Origin: Panaeolus papilionaceus
Taxonomy: Eukaryota; Basidiomycota; Agaricomycetes; Agaricales
Direction of reading: 5' to 3'
Assembly: GCA_015501605.1 (NCBI GenBank)
Contig: JADNRZ010000010.1
Coordinates: 1,912,780-1,976,779, forward strand
DNA length: 64,000 nt
A program made the position numbers and the translations under genes. Shown piece by piece: positions 45,241 through 55,227 of this stretch. The stretch's first letter is position 1. Every line of letters starts with the position of its first letter. Under the pieces are notes generated by a model, which saw nothing but the letters and a program-made list of their open reading frames with translations, was not told the origin of the DNA and ran no database searches.

Positions 45241-46294
45241 TTGAAATCAGCTAATTTAAATATCTGGGGCCAGAATCCCTTAAAATATTAAAAATCCCTG
45301 AAAATGAATTACACAATTCATATGACCTGGGGCAAAAGGTAGCCCTCAGAATATTATATTGGGTATTTTTAGTATACCCTTAGCCTCTACCATTAACTAC
45401 AAGGGCCATGGTTTGTGCCCAATAAGTCAGTCAGTATCTCTCTGGTTTAAACATGGTAGATCATGAATATTGTCTCTAATAGTGCTTAGAACTTTTCAGT
45501 TTTTTGAGAAATGTATACATATTATATTTGCTTAGTGAGGCAGCATGTACACATGTCAAAAGCCATTTGCATGCAGGCAAAGGTCAGAATCACAATGCAC
45601 ATTGGCCAACTTTCCTAATAAGGAAAGTCCAGTATCTGCCACCAGCATGTGTGACCAGCCACATTTTGCTTTCCTTGGTCAATAAAGAAAATCCAAAGGT
45701 TAGTGCTAGACATGACTAACCCCACAACTTGTTGATTAAAATTATTCAAAACTCTAGCTTATCCCATTAAAGATCTAACTAGAAACTGGAGGACAAGTCA
45801 AATGTAGAAGTTCACAATTTGTAACATCATAAAATCTGCAGGATCCCTATAGTCATGGACAAGCAAAGCTTGAAATTATCATAGTTTGGGAACCAAGAGT
45901 ATGAATATTCTAATTTTTTGTGAGCAAACTCAGATTTCAAAAATATGTCCAAAAACACCATTCCAAAGTTTTTCCATAGCATTTTGGGGGGTGGACATGT
46001 TTTTGAGGCAAAAAAATTAGTACCAAACAGGGCTTGATCCACACATTAAGAGTGTGGGAACCTTCCAAATTGGCTCAGATGTTGGTCTGCACTGACCAAC
46101 TTGGCTCCCAAGGTGGGTTATGAAAGGCACAAATCTGTATTTGGGGTGGATGTTCTGATGAATTCAATGTGTCTGGGGCAAAATTATGACATTTGTGCTA
46201 AAATATAATTTATGGTCAAGCTGATGTGGGGCAGAACCAAAAACAGAAGCAAAATATCTCACAAATGAAGAGTATGATTTTTTTGAAAAGTATC
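45241..46294. other. AT-rich non-coding stretch left of the gypsy element
   Basis: About 1 kb with no supported gene. It could be further decayed gypsy sequence; nothing is recognisable. Confidence 0.4.
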
Positions 46295-46615
46295 TGTAAG
46301 GGCACCTCAGACACACACAAGTCCTAGGGGAGATCCAAAGATATATATAAGCTCTACATAAATACAGGAAGTATACTCACCTAGGGGAGATCCAAAGAGA
46401 AAGAGGTAAAGGATCAAACCCAGGTGGAACAGCTATTTAAGTGATGAGCTGGCATTGGCATCAGCCTTGATGCCAAACAATGCCTTTGGGAATAATCAAA
46501 GGGAAACACAAAGGAATGACTATGAAACAGTGGAAACAAGTGAATAACAAATGAGTGACAACTAAAGGAGAGTGTAATATAATATATATGAGTCCATGGT
46601 ATGTCCAGATAATGA
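46295..46615 (-). repeat. truncated 3' LTR of the gypsy element
   Basis: These 321 bp match 51882-52202 almost base for base. The first ~350 bp of the LTR are missing: coding sequence just after the chromodomain joins directly into the middle of the LTR at about 46615, with ATAATGA shared at the joint. Confidence 0.9.
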
Positions 46616-49600
46616 TGAGGTCAGGAGCATGGACATTGCCAGCTGGTTCCCAAGAATTCCAACCAGCATCGTATCCTTCCCATTTGATCAGGTATCAAAG
46701 TTTGCCTCTGATGAACTTGCTGTTCAAAATCTTCTCTACAACAAACTCTTCAACATTGTCAACAAGCACTGGAGGTGGGGGTAGCTTGGCTCTTCAACCA
46801 GAGATGGGGTCATAAGGAGCAGGAGTGAGTCTGACAACATGGAAGACTGGATGGATACAGAAGAGCGATTTAGGAAGCTGAAGATGGTAGGCATTCTTTC
46901 CAACACTAGAAATGACTGGGTAAGGACCAACTTGCTTGTGGGAGAGCTTCTTGGATGGCCAAGTGGTTTGGATGTCTGAGGCATCAAGGTAGACACAATC
47001 TCCAGGCTTGATCTCAGGAGCCTTGGTGCAACACCAGTTGTAGTACCTAGCCATGTCCTCCTTAGCAGCTGCTAAGGCAGCACGAGCTTCCTCAAGAGCA
47101 GTCTTCATCCTATCAGTGAACTCATTCACAGTCTCCATCTGAGAGAGAGGAAGAGGTTCAAAGCCCATGCGAGGATGCTGACCAGAGTCTAGAAGGAAGG
47201 GAGTCTGCTGGGTGGAGGAGTGGACATGGTTGTTGTAGGTAAACTCAGCCATGGAAAGGATGTCATACCAGTCATCCTGTCGCTCAGAGATGTAGAGCCT
47301 GAGGTATTGTTCCAACTCCTGGTTGACATGCTCAGTCTGCCCATCAGTTTGAGGGTGACAGGCAGTGCTATGAGCTGGCTCAATCCCAAGCAGCCTGTAG
47401 AGTTCAGTAGTGAACTCTGCAATGAACTGTGGACCACGATCAGAGACTACCTTGGATGGAATGCCATGGAGTTTCCAGATATGGTCACGATACATGCGGG
47501 CAGTGCCTAGGGCAGAGACAGTGGTAGTGGTAGCAGTGAAGTGGGCGTGTTTGGAAAGGGAGTCAACAACAACCATGATGGCATCATAACCATTGGACTC
47601 AGGGAGCTCGACAATGAAGTCCACACTGATATGGTCCCAATGGCGGTCAGGAACAGCAAGGGGCTCAAGCTCTCCAAGGGGTTGCTGCCTGATGGTCTTG
47701 GTCCTAAGACACATGTCACAGGTGCTGGTGTAGAGTCCTATGAACTTAGACATGCATGGCCATCAGTAGTTTCTAGACACAAGCTCCAAGGTCTTCCAAC
47801 ATCCAGGGTGTCCAGCAAGAGTGGAGTCATGACAGAGAGCCACAATGCAGTGATGAAGATCACCACCTGGTGGAACATAGAGCTTTCCACAGAAGTAGAT
47901 AAGACCATCAGCTTCATCCCACTCTGAGGAGCGAAGAGACTGAGATCCAGTCTTTCTGAGTGCCTTGACTGCCTTGGCCACAGTGTTCTCAAGATCAGAG
48001 GCCTCCTTGGAATGTTGACGGATCTCACAAACCAGAGAGTGTTCCTGTCCAACAAATTCCAGACCTTCTAGTGCATGAACTGCAAACATCCCTGGGGTGA
48101 GGAGGGTGATGTTCTGGTTGTCACATTCACAAGAACCATGGTCAGACTGATGTGAGAGGGCATCTGCTTTTCCCATAGTAGCTCCTGCCTTGTGCTCCAT
48201 GACAAAGTCAAAGTGTGCCAGAGTGAGAGACCAGCAGGCTTGCCTGCGGTTGAGGTTCTGAGACAACATGAAGTATTCCAAGTTCTTGTGGTCAGTCCAG
48301 ATCTCAAACTTGTGGCAGGCACCTTCAAGGAAGTGTCTCCATTCCTGCAAGGCTCGAATGATTGCAAGCATTTCCTTGTCATGAATCTCATAGTTCCTTT
48401 CGACAGGAGAGAGTGACTTGGAGAAGAAAGCAATGGGATGCCACTTTCCATCTTCTGGAGACTGTTGAGAGAGTACAGCACCAGTGGCAAAGTCTGAAGA
48501 GTCAGCTTCAAGCTGGAAAGGAAGATCATCATTGGGAGCAGCAAGGACAGGGGAGGAGGTGACAGCATCCTTGATGGACTGGAAGGCAGTAGCAGCAGCA
48601 GGAGACCAGGAGAACTCAGTGGAGCTCTTGGTGAGGTCGAAGAGGGGATGTGCATGGTGAGAGAAGTCCTTGATGAACCGCCAATAGAAGTTGGCAAAGC
48701 CCAGGAAAGATTGGACTTCTTTCCTATTGGTGGGGGTGGGCCATTGAGCAACTCCAGCAACTTTGACAGGATCCATCTTGACTTGGTTCTCAGCAACAAT
48801 AAGCCCAAGGTACTCAATGTGTGTCTTCTCAAACTTGCATTTCTCCAGGCGGAGGCAGAGACCATGTTCCTCTAGACGCTTCAGGACCCTATGAGTGACC
48901 TCTCGATGCTCAGGAATATCCTTGGTGAAGATCAGGATGTCATCCAGATATACCACAACCACACCTTCAGAGATCATGTCTTGGAAGATCTCGTTCATCA
49001 TGGTTTGGAAGGTGGCAGGACTGTTGGTGAGACCAAAGAACATGACAAGAGGTTCGAAGAGACCTCTGTGAGTGCGAAAAGCAGCCTTCCACTCATCTCC
49101 TTCTTTGATGCGGACATTGTTGAAACCCCAACGAATGTCAAGCTTGGTGAAGTAGCGTGCACCACGAAGTTGGTTGATAAGGTCAGAGATGAGAGGGAGA
49201 GGGTACTTGTTCTTCACAGTCATATCATTGAGCATGCAATAGTCCTGGACCAGACGAAGGGAGCCATCCTTTTTCTTCACAAAGAAGACTGGTGATGCCA
49301 TGGGGGACTTGGAGTGGTGAATCTTTCCCTGAGCCTCATTCTCAGCAAGGAAGTGCTCAGCCTCTTCACGTTCTGCAGGTTTAATGGGTAAACCTTGCAT
49401 CCCTTGGGTTGAGCTCCAGGAATGAGCTCAATTGCATGATCCCAAGGTATTCTCTCAGGAAGCTTAAGAAACTCAGCTTCAGAGAAGACATAATGGAAGA
49501 GACTCTGATAGTCAGGGACTGGACCATGAGATGAGGAAGGGAGAGTGGTCTGTTCTGGTTGAGGAGCAGAGTTATGCAAGAAACCTTCAGCCAGGCATTG

Positions 49601-49768
49601 ACTGATGGTTGAAGTAGCATTGATATGCTCTTCAGCTTCCTCAGGGAGTAAGCCAGAAACCCAGACACAATCACCTTCCTCAAGATCAAATGGCAGATCA
49701 GAGGGCTCAAGATCATCAGAATCTTCAGGGGTGAGAGAGGGGGCAGGACCAGAGTGGCAGGCATTCAC
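46616..49768 (-). pseudogene. gypsy pol: reverse transcriptase, RNase H, integrase, chromodomain
   Basis: From 49768 leftwards. RT: SPVFFVKKKDGSLRLVQDY, ARYFTKLDIRWGFNNVRI and the catalytic VVVYLDDILIF. RNase H: FQLEADSSDFATGAVLSQ with the tether PIAFFSKSLSPVERNYEIHD. Integrase: the HHCC zinc region (HDSTLAGHPG ... CDMCLRTK), and the core with VDFIVELPES, VVSDRGPQFIAEF and HPQTDGQTEHVNQELE. Chromodomain: EEFVVEKILNSKFIRGK and LWYLIKWEGYDAGWNSWEP. Lesions: a one-base deletion near 49385 that shifts the frame, TGA at 47765-47763 where a Trp is expected, and TGA at 46796-46794 before the chromodomain. Such chromodomains direct insertion toward heterochromatin in related elements. Confidence 0.92.
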
Positions 49769-49831
49769 CTTGGCTTCTTCCTTACAAGCAGCCTTCTTTT
49801 CCTCATTGAGTTCCTTCTTGCAACCAAAGCA

Positions 49832-51751
49832 TCAACTGCTAGGCTTGCAACGAGACATCTTGACTTCTCCAGTTTCCCAATTGACTTCAGGATTGTGATC
49901 CCTGAACCAAGTATATCCAATGATCAGCTTCTGCTTCCCTAAGCCGGTGACCCAGAAGAGTGCGTGTTCTGTGTGGCTATTGTACTGGAGGATCAAGTCA
50001 ACCACCTCAGTAATTGAACCAGACTCATTGAGTGTTCCATCCACATTATGAACAGGGATGGGGTGGCTGAGCTTCCTGGTGGCAATTCGGTTGGACTTGA
50101 CATACTCTCGATCAATGAACAGACCAGTAGCACCAGTGTCAAGCAAGGCCTTAACAGATTGAGCTTCATGGGAGTCGGTGGTCTCTATCTCAACCTTCAG
50201 ATGAAGGGAGGTAGGTCCATGTGCAAGAGAAGAGATGGTGCACAAGGAAGGAAGGCGACAACATTCCCATTTGGAGTGATGAGGTAGGTGGGGCAGGGCA
50301 GAAGGATTGTGGAAGGAGGATGGAGAGGAGGGAACCTTGTCTTCATCTGGGAGAGATGGAGTCTCATCAACCAGAGGAGCATACCGATTACGAGAGTCAA
50401 GGATGACTTTAGGACAAGGTGGAGATGGAGTTTGTGCAGGCGTTTGCACAGAGACTTCACTTGTCACAGGCTTTTGTAAGGGGGCATGAGTAGTGTGAAT
50501 AGACAAAGGACTAGGGGAGGGGTCAAGGAAATGTGAGAAGGAAGGAGGAAAGGAAGAGAGTGGGCTAGGCACAGGAGGAGGCTGCAGATGGAAGGTGTCA
50601 TTAGCAGCCAAGTTGAGAGCAACAAGGTGGGCCAATTCAAACCAGCCAAAGGGATTGTTATGAGCTGGATGTGAAGCTACCCGTTCACTGAGATGATCAG
50701 TGATGGAGGGGTGGAGGCCACAGCGAAACTTGACCACAATGTAGGAGGGGTCAGAGTAGCCAGCTTCAGCAACAAGGTCACAGAAGGAGTCGACATAATC
50801 GTCAACAGAACGATCTCCTTGGAAGTAGGAGGTACCTTCCAAGATGAGGGCAGCAGTTTTCTGCTCACACAAGGGGAAGAACTCTTTGCGAAAGTCTTCA
50901 GCAAAGTGGTCCCAAGTTGCATAAGGAGAGGAACCTTCCTCAATGAGCTCAAAGATCCTGCAGGACCATAGAGCAGCTCGACCAGCAGACATGAATGTGA
51001 GGGCCCAACTAATCATGGTAGACTCGTCAGGAAAGAGATTTGGACAAAGTCTGAAGTAACCCATGAGAGAGTTGTAGAAGGCTTTGCCCTTGAGACGATC
51101 ACCATCATACTGGGAAGAAGGAGCTGGCCTAACCTTTTCTGCAATCATCAAAGGTGTCCCTTGAAGATGAGAAGAAGGAGCAGAAGGATGCACTACTCCA
51201 CTAGGATAACCAGAAGAGGCAGTGAGGAGAGGGGAAGACACTATTCCACTGGGGCAACCAGAAGAGACAGTGGGGAGGGGAGGATCCACTCTATTGGATG
51301 ACTGAATAGGAGTAGGGGGAAGAGGAAAACTACTACTAGAAGAAGAAGAAGAAGAAGAAGAATGTTCCATAGATACACTAATAAAATGAGAAGAAGAAGA
51401 AAGAGGGTGAGGAGAAGGTGAAGATTGTTCCATGTTTACACTAGGTAAAGGGAAAGAAGAAGAAGGGGAAAAGTTTCTGTCTACAGTTCCATGGTTTAAA
51501 GAGTGTAGGGGAAAAGTAGAAGAAACAGGAGAGGAAGAAGGGGAGGGAGAAAAAAGAGAAAGGGAAAGGGAAGGAGGATTAAAGGTAGAAGAAAAATAAT
51601 GAAGCAAGGAAAGAACAGAAGACCTCAAGTGGGAGATAGCTACCTGTTGGGATTCCTGCTGAGCAAGCATGGAGGATACCTGGTCTTCCAGGGAAGGCAA
51701 CTGAGACAGAGAGACAGAAGCAGCTGGAGGTGGTGAAGTATGGAGATCCAT
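49832..51751 (-). CDS. gypsy Gag with aspartic protease (ends at a premature stop)
   Basis: Open for 639 codons. A Ser-rich N-terminal region with a poly-Ser run precedes the retrotransposon gag domain (WDHFAEDFRKEFFPLCEQ ... GDRSVDDYVDSFCDLV at about 260-350). Near the C-terminus is the pepsin-like retroviral-type protease with ALLDTGATGLFIDREYV and the following LIIGYTWFRDHNP. A TGA at 49834-49832 ends the frame, but the same frame continues to a Cys-rich motif (CFGCKKELNE) and to pol. In an intact element gag and pol would thus be one polyprotein; the stop is probably a mutation. Confidence 0.85.
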   Translation of the reverse strand: MDLHTSPPPAASVSLSQLPSLEDQVSSMLAQQESQQVAISHLRSSVLSLLHYFSSTFNPPSLSLSLFSPSPSSSPVSSTFPLHSLNHGTVDRNFSPSSSFPLPSVNMEQSSPSPHPLSSSSHFISVSMEHSSSSSSSSSSSFPLPPTPIQSSNRVDPPLPTVSSGCPSGIVSSPLLTASSGYPSGVVHPSAPSSHLQGTPLMIAEKVRPAPSSQYDGDRLKGKAFYNSLMGYFRLCPNLFPDESTMISWALTFMSAGRAALWSCRIFELIEEGSSPYATWDHFAEDFRKEFFPLCEQKTAALILEGTSYFQGDRSVDDYVDSFCDLVAEAGYSDPSYIVVKFRCGLHPSITDHLSERVASHPAHNNPFGWFELAHLVALNLAANDTFHLQPPPVPSPLSSFPPSFSHFLDPSPSPLSIHTTHAPLQKPVTSEVSVQTPAQTPSPPCPKVILDSRNRYAPLVDETPSLPDEDKVPSSPSSFHNPSALPHLPHHSKWECCRLPSLCTISSLAHGPTSLHLKVEIETTDSHEAQSVKALLDTGATGLFIDREYVKSNRIATRKLSHPIPVHNVDGTLNESGSITEVVDLILQYNSHTEHALFWVTGLGKQKLIIGYTWFRDHNPEVNWETGEVKMSRCKPSS

Positions 51752-51881
51752 GGTTGCCAGACAGGGAGAAGAGAGGAGAGGGAGAAAGCACAGAGTCTAT
51801 AATGCAGCTGAACAGAAGAAGCAGAACAGAGGATGTAACAGACTGTATGCAGTCTCAGTCTCCAAGGTGACCTCTTTCTAC

Positions 51882-52555
51882 TGTAAGGGCACCTCAGACA
51901 CACACAAGTCCTGGAGGAGATCCAAAGATATATATCAGCTCTACATAAATACAGGAAGTAGGCTCACCTGGGGGAGATCCAAAGAGAAAGAGGTAAAGGA
52001 TCAAACCCAGGTGGAACAGCTATTTAAGTGATGAGCTAGCATTGGCATCAGCCTTGATGCTAAACAATGCCTTTGGGAATAAACAAAGGGAAATACAAAG
52101 GAATGACTATGTAACAGTGGAAACAAGTGAATAACAAATGAGTGACAACTAAAGGAGAGTGTAATATAATATATATGAGTCCATGGTATGTCCAGATAAT
52201 GAAACAGAGCAAAGGGAAATAGGGGGAAGGAGAGACAAGAGAGACAATGATAAGGAAAGGAATAGGAGGTAGCAGGAGATCCCCTGACAGGTGGTCCTTC
52301 CACAGCCTTGCCATCTTTGTTTGAGGTCAACAGGGCCATGCAGATTACACACCAAGAGAGCTCTTGTATGAACAGAAGATTGTACACAGTCTGCATACAG
52401 TCCAGCAATAAATTGATATGTTCATAATTTTTACAAACATTCTGAGAGAATACACTGATGTCCTTAGATTTGGTTTGAATCATTTCTAAGAACAATTGTG
52501 TGAGTGAGTGGGAGCAGAGCCATGACAGCTACTCACCTTAGTATATGCCCTAACA
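51882..52555 (-). repeat. 5' LTR of the gypsy element (674 bp)
   Basis: TG..CA ends read on the minus strand. Two copies of GGGGAGATCCAAAGA occur within it (about 51912 and 51970). The region just inside (51850-51881) is where a primer-binding site is expected, but no tRNA match was recognised. Confidence 0.88.
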
Positions 52556-52997
52556 TACCAGGTCTTTTTTTTTTTTTTGATTTTTTGATTTTTTTTGAAA
52601 TCAACAATTTATATACCAGGGCTTGTTAGCAGTCCAGTTGTGATTATCGCTAATATACATGAGATAAACTACATATACACCAACTCCTACTAAATACTCC
52701 ACATATCAAGAAATGAAGGGGGCTCAAGAGCTGCCCCAAGCTCAGAAGGGGACCTAAGGGCAATGGTTATGAAGCATAGCTAGCCTAAATCCAGAACAGG
52801 GGCAGTGCCACAAAGCGGCATTGCAGAGGAATGGTGGTAAAAGAAACCAAAGGGAGAGGGGTGCCTGCCAAAGACGTATGTGTTGAATCACAGTAAACAT
52901 CTACATCCAGAACAACTTGCTAGGGCACATGCCGAAGCACAGTGTTGGGGAGTGCCAGAGGATGATAACCCAATGCCCTCCATCCACTCAGCCATAC

Positions 52998-53299
52998 TGT
53001 CAGGGGATCTGTCACAGAACCCCCACCCTAGCGCGGTTACGGTGCACAGCCTGGTCATCATCTCTAGATCACTGTACAGCCGCCCGTTGCATCATTGATA
53101 CCCCTGTCGTAGTGCGCAGCCTCCTTTCCTGATTGTTTCGTCACCATCATTTGATATCGCATAGCCTTAGCCTATTCTTAGATTTAGCGCACAGCATACT
53201 GGTAGATAGTTTATCCGATGTAGTATATAGGCCAGTGGGGATCAGGATGATTCCTCACTCGATTATCAACTTGGCTTCTGGGCATTCCTATCCCTTACA
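52998..53299 (+). repeat. left LTR of the KH-domain element
   Basis: 302 bp, TG..CA. It should carry the promoter for the ORF. The sequence immediately inside (53300 on: TCATAATCGAGTCTC) does not start with the TGG of a standard primer-binding site. Confidence 0.9.
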
Positions 53300-53400
53300 T
53301 CATAATCGAGTCTCTACAGCAGTCTGCACCTCCCTAGCTCACTGCACACCATCTACTCCTCATCCTACAAGCCCTACCCTTCGCCCACACCCTGCTCCCA

Positions 53401-54423
53401 ATGTCTACTACACCAGAGATGTCCTTGGAAGAATTCGTCACTGAACAGTTCGACCAACTCTATGAGCGGATGAGGCTGCTCCAGGAGGAGCTTCGCTCCG
53501 TCACCAACCAGCTCTCTACCCAACAGACTATTGCAGCTATCGCACCTACCCAACCCTCTCGCCGTCAGCGGAAGAAGGCTGAGCCTCCCGCCCCACCGGC
53601 TCCTACTCCCCCACAAGGCACTATTCCCACCCACCTTCATATGTCGGGCACCTACCCTCAGAAGGACGACAAACCCGATCAGCAGTTGCTCACTGTCATT
53701 GTACCCGACGCGATGGCAGCGCACCTGGTTGGGCGAGGTGGAAGGGGTCTTAAACAGATCCATGACTTATCTGGTGCGCACATCCGAGCCTTTGAGGTAA
53801 AGGACGGATCAGCTGGTGCCCGCCACGTCTCTATTCGTGGTACCGACTCTCAAGTTGGTAATGCCCTTGTTGTATTGGGCAAGCGGCTCGCTCGTCGCCG
53901 AGTCCGCGCCCCTAGGCAGCGGGATGCTCCGGGTCCTGCTCGTGATGCCAGTGGGAGGCCAACCGCTGGGAAGTTCCGTGAAGCCCCTGTTCCCATTGTT
54001 CAGGCTGCTCCGGCCACTCAGCCCCCCTCGCCACCATCAATTCCTCAGTCCGCCGCTCTAACCCCTGCAGCACCGTCGGCAACTCCTACCCCTGCTCCAG
54101 GCTCTACTCCGGTCGTCCCCTCCATCGTCATGAACACGGCCGCCCCACCTTCACCGGTGGCTACCCCAGGTGCTCGATCAGCTTCGACGACACCTGTGAA
54201 CCAGCCCAACACTCCCATCGCGCCTACAGCCGTGATGCAGACCGCCAACCCTACCCCGGCACTCTCGCCTGGCTCGCCGATGAGCATTGATGCGATGAGA
54301 GCCCACTTCTCAGCACTTGCGCCCACTCTTGGGAACCCTATCCCCCCCACTGCTCCTTCAAGGGGTGGTCGCGGTGTGGTTTTCCGGGAGCGCAGTGGAC
54401 GAGGCGGTAGATGTGGAAGCTAA
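53401..54423 (+). CDS. KH-domain Gag-like protein of the LTR element
   Basis: Uninterrupted frame of 340 codons from the first ATG 101 bp after the left LTR to a TAA-type end 38 bp before the right LTR. Residues 8-45 form an amphipathic heptad-like helix (FDQLYERMRLLQEELRSVTN), a possible multimerisation coil. A basic patch (SRRQRKKA) and a Pro/Ala linker follow. Residues about 96-166 are a type-I KH fold: TVIVPDAMAAHLVGRGGRGL and KQIHDLSGAHI, with the RNA-contacting GxxG as GRGG at 111-114. Then comes RRRVRAPRQR, a 130-residue Pro/Thr/Ser region, and a C-terminal RGGRG...RSGRGGR motif. KH plus RGG implies RNA binding. Role as a Gag that packages the element's RNA is inference from position; I know of no such retroelement protein. 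Confidence 0.85.
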   Translation: MSTTPEMSLEEFVTEQFDQLYERMRLLQEELRSVTNQLSTQQTIAAIAPTQPSRRQRKKAEPPAPPAPTPPQGTIPTHLHMSGTYPQKDDKPDQQLLTVIVPDAMAAHLVGRGGRGLKQIHDLSGAHIRAFEVKDGSAGARHVSIRGTDSQVGNALVVLGKRLARRRVRAPRQRDAPGPARDASGRPTAGKFREAPVPIVQAAPATQPPSPPSIPQSAALTPAAPSATPTPAPGSTPVVPSIVMNTAAPPSPVATPGARSASTTPVNQPNTPIAPTAVMQTANPTPALSPGSPMSIDAMRAHFSALAPTLGNPIPPTAPSRGGRGVVFRERSGRGGRCGS

Positions 54424-54461
54424 GGGATTTGCTGGGGCAGCAAATCTAGATGGGGAGATAG

Positions 54462-54763
54462 TGTCAGGGGATCTGTCACAGAACCCCCACCCTAGCGCGG
54501 TTACGGTGCACAGCCTGGTCATCATCTCTAGATCACTGTACAGCCGCCCGTTGCATCATTGATACCCCTGTCGTAGTGCGCAGCCTCCTTTCCTGATTGT
54601 TTCGTCACCATCATTTGATATCGCATAGCCTTAGCCTATTCTTAGATTTAGCGCACAGCATACCGGTAGATAGTTTATCCGATGTAGTATATAGGCCAGT
54701 GGGGATCAGGATGATTCCTCACTCGATTATCAACTTGGCTTCTGGGCATTCCTATCCCTTACA
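54462..54763 (+). repeat. right LTR of the KH-domain element
   Basis: 302 bp, matching the left LTR with one visible substitution (ATACTGG versus ATACCGG). Near identity means recent insertion. Confidence 0.9.
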
Positions 54764-55227
54764 CATACCCAGCATGATTGTGAGGCTTGGTGAAGGAGAA
54801 CGTGGCAGGGTTATCCTTGAGGAAGCGCACCAACCCAACAAGAGTTGATGGAACAGATTTGCCTTTGAACAATCGACAACAGGCAAGAATGTGGAGTCGG
54901 TCCATGCATGGTGAGCCGCAGGGGCAGGCTGTGGGTTCAAGAGGTTTGAAGCATGCATAATATGAGCCCATCGGAGTGTGGTTGGTGATGCAACGCACAG
55001 CGCTAGCCGTTAAAGTAGGAGACTCGTCGATTTGAGGGATCCATTGGCCGGACTTTGCAGCAGTTGGAGTGATTTCGATGTCCTTGAGGGACTTGAGCAC
55101 CAAGAAGTGATGCCCTCGCACTTGTGGAGCCATGAACTGACAAGTCCATGCCCCTTCGCACCTAGCATCAGCCTCGCGACGAAGCCAGGAGAGCGTAGTG
55201 TTGACTTTGCGACCAACAGAGACAGTG
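54764..55227 (-). pseudogene. host LINE, C-terminal region of ORF2
   Basis: Reads VGRKVNTTLSWLRREADARC, then KSGQWIPQ ... TASAVRCITNHTPMGSYYAC and a zinc-knuckle-like CPCGSPCMDRLHILACCRLF. This parallels GSWLPVFEAGPLSLTARAVH in the other LINE copies, so the order RNase H - WLR(x)F/E - CCHC is the family layout. One frame change is needed near 55190. The left edge is the KH element's target site, the right edge the inverted-arm element's target site. Confidence 0.75.

Larger units (their letters stand above)
46295..52555 (-). mobile_element. Ty3/gypsy chromovirus retrotransposon, inactive
   Basis: Minus-strand order: 5' LTR (52555-51882), gag with protease (51751-49832), pol with RT, RNase H and integrase, chromodomain, and a partial 3' LTR (46615-46295). 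The 5' LTR starts TGTTAGGG and ends CCCTTACA. No matching 5-bp target duplication is found (TACCA on the right, GTATC on the left). Several stops and a frameshift show it is dead. Confidence 0.92.
52998..54763 (+). mobile_element. 1.77-kb non-autonomous LTR element encoding a KH-domain protein
   Basis: Two 302-bp direct repeats (52998-53299 and 54462-54763) start TGTCAGGGG and end CCCTTACA; I see only one difference between them. The 5-bp duplication CATAC flanks the element (52993-52997 and 54764-54768). A purine-rich stretch (GATGGGGAGATAG) lies just before the right LTR, as a polypurine tract would. The only gene is the 340-codon frame inside; no protease, RT or integrase is present, so it must borrow these from another element. 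Confidence 0.93.
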
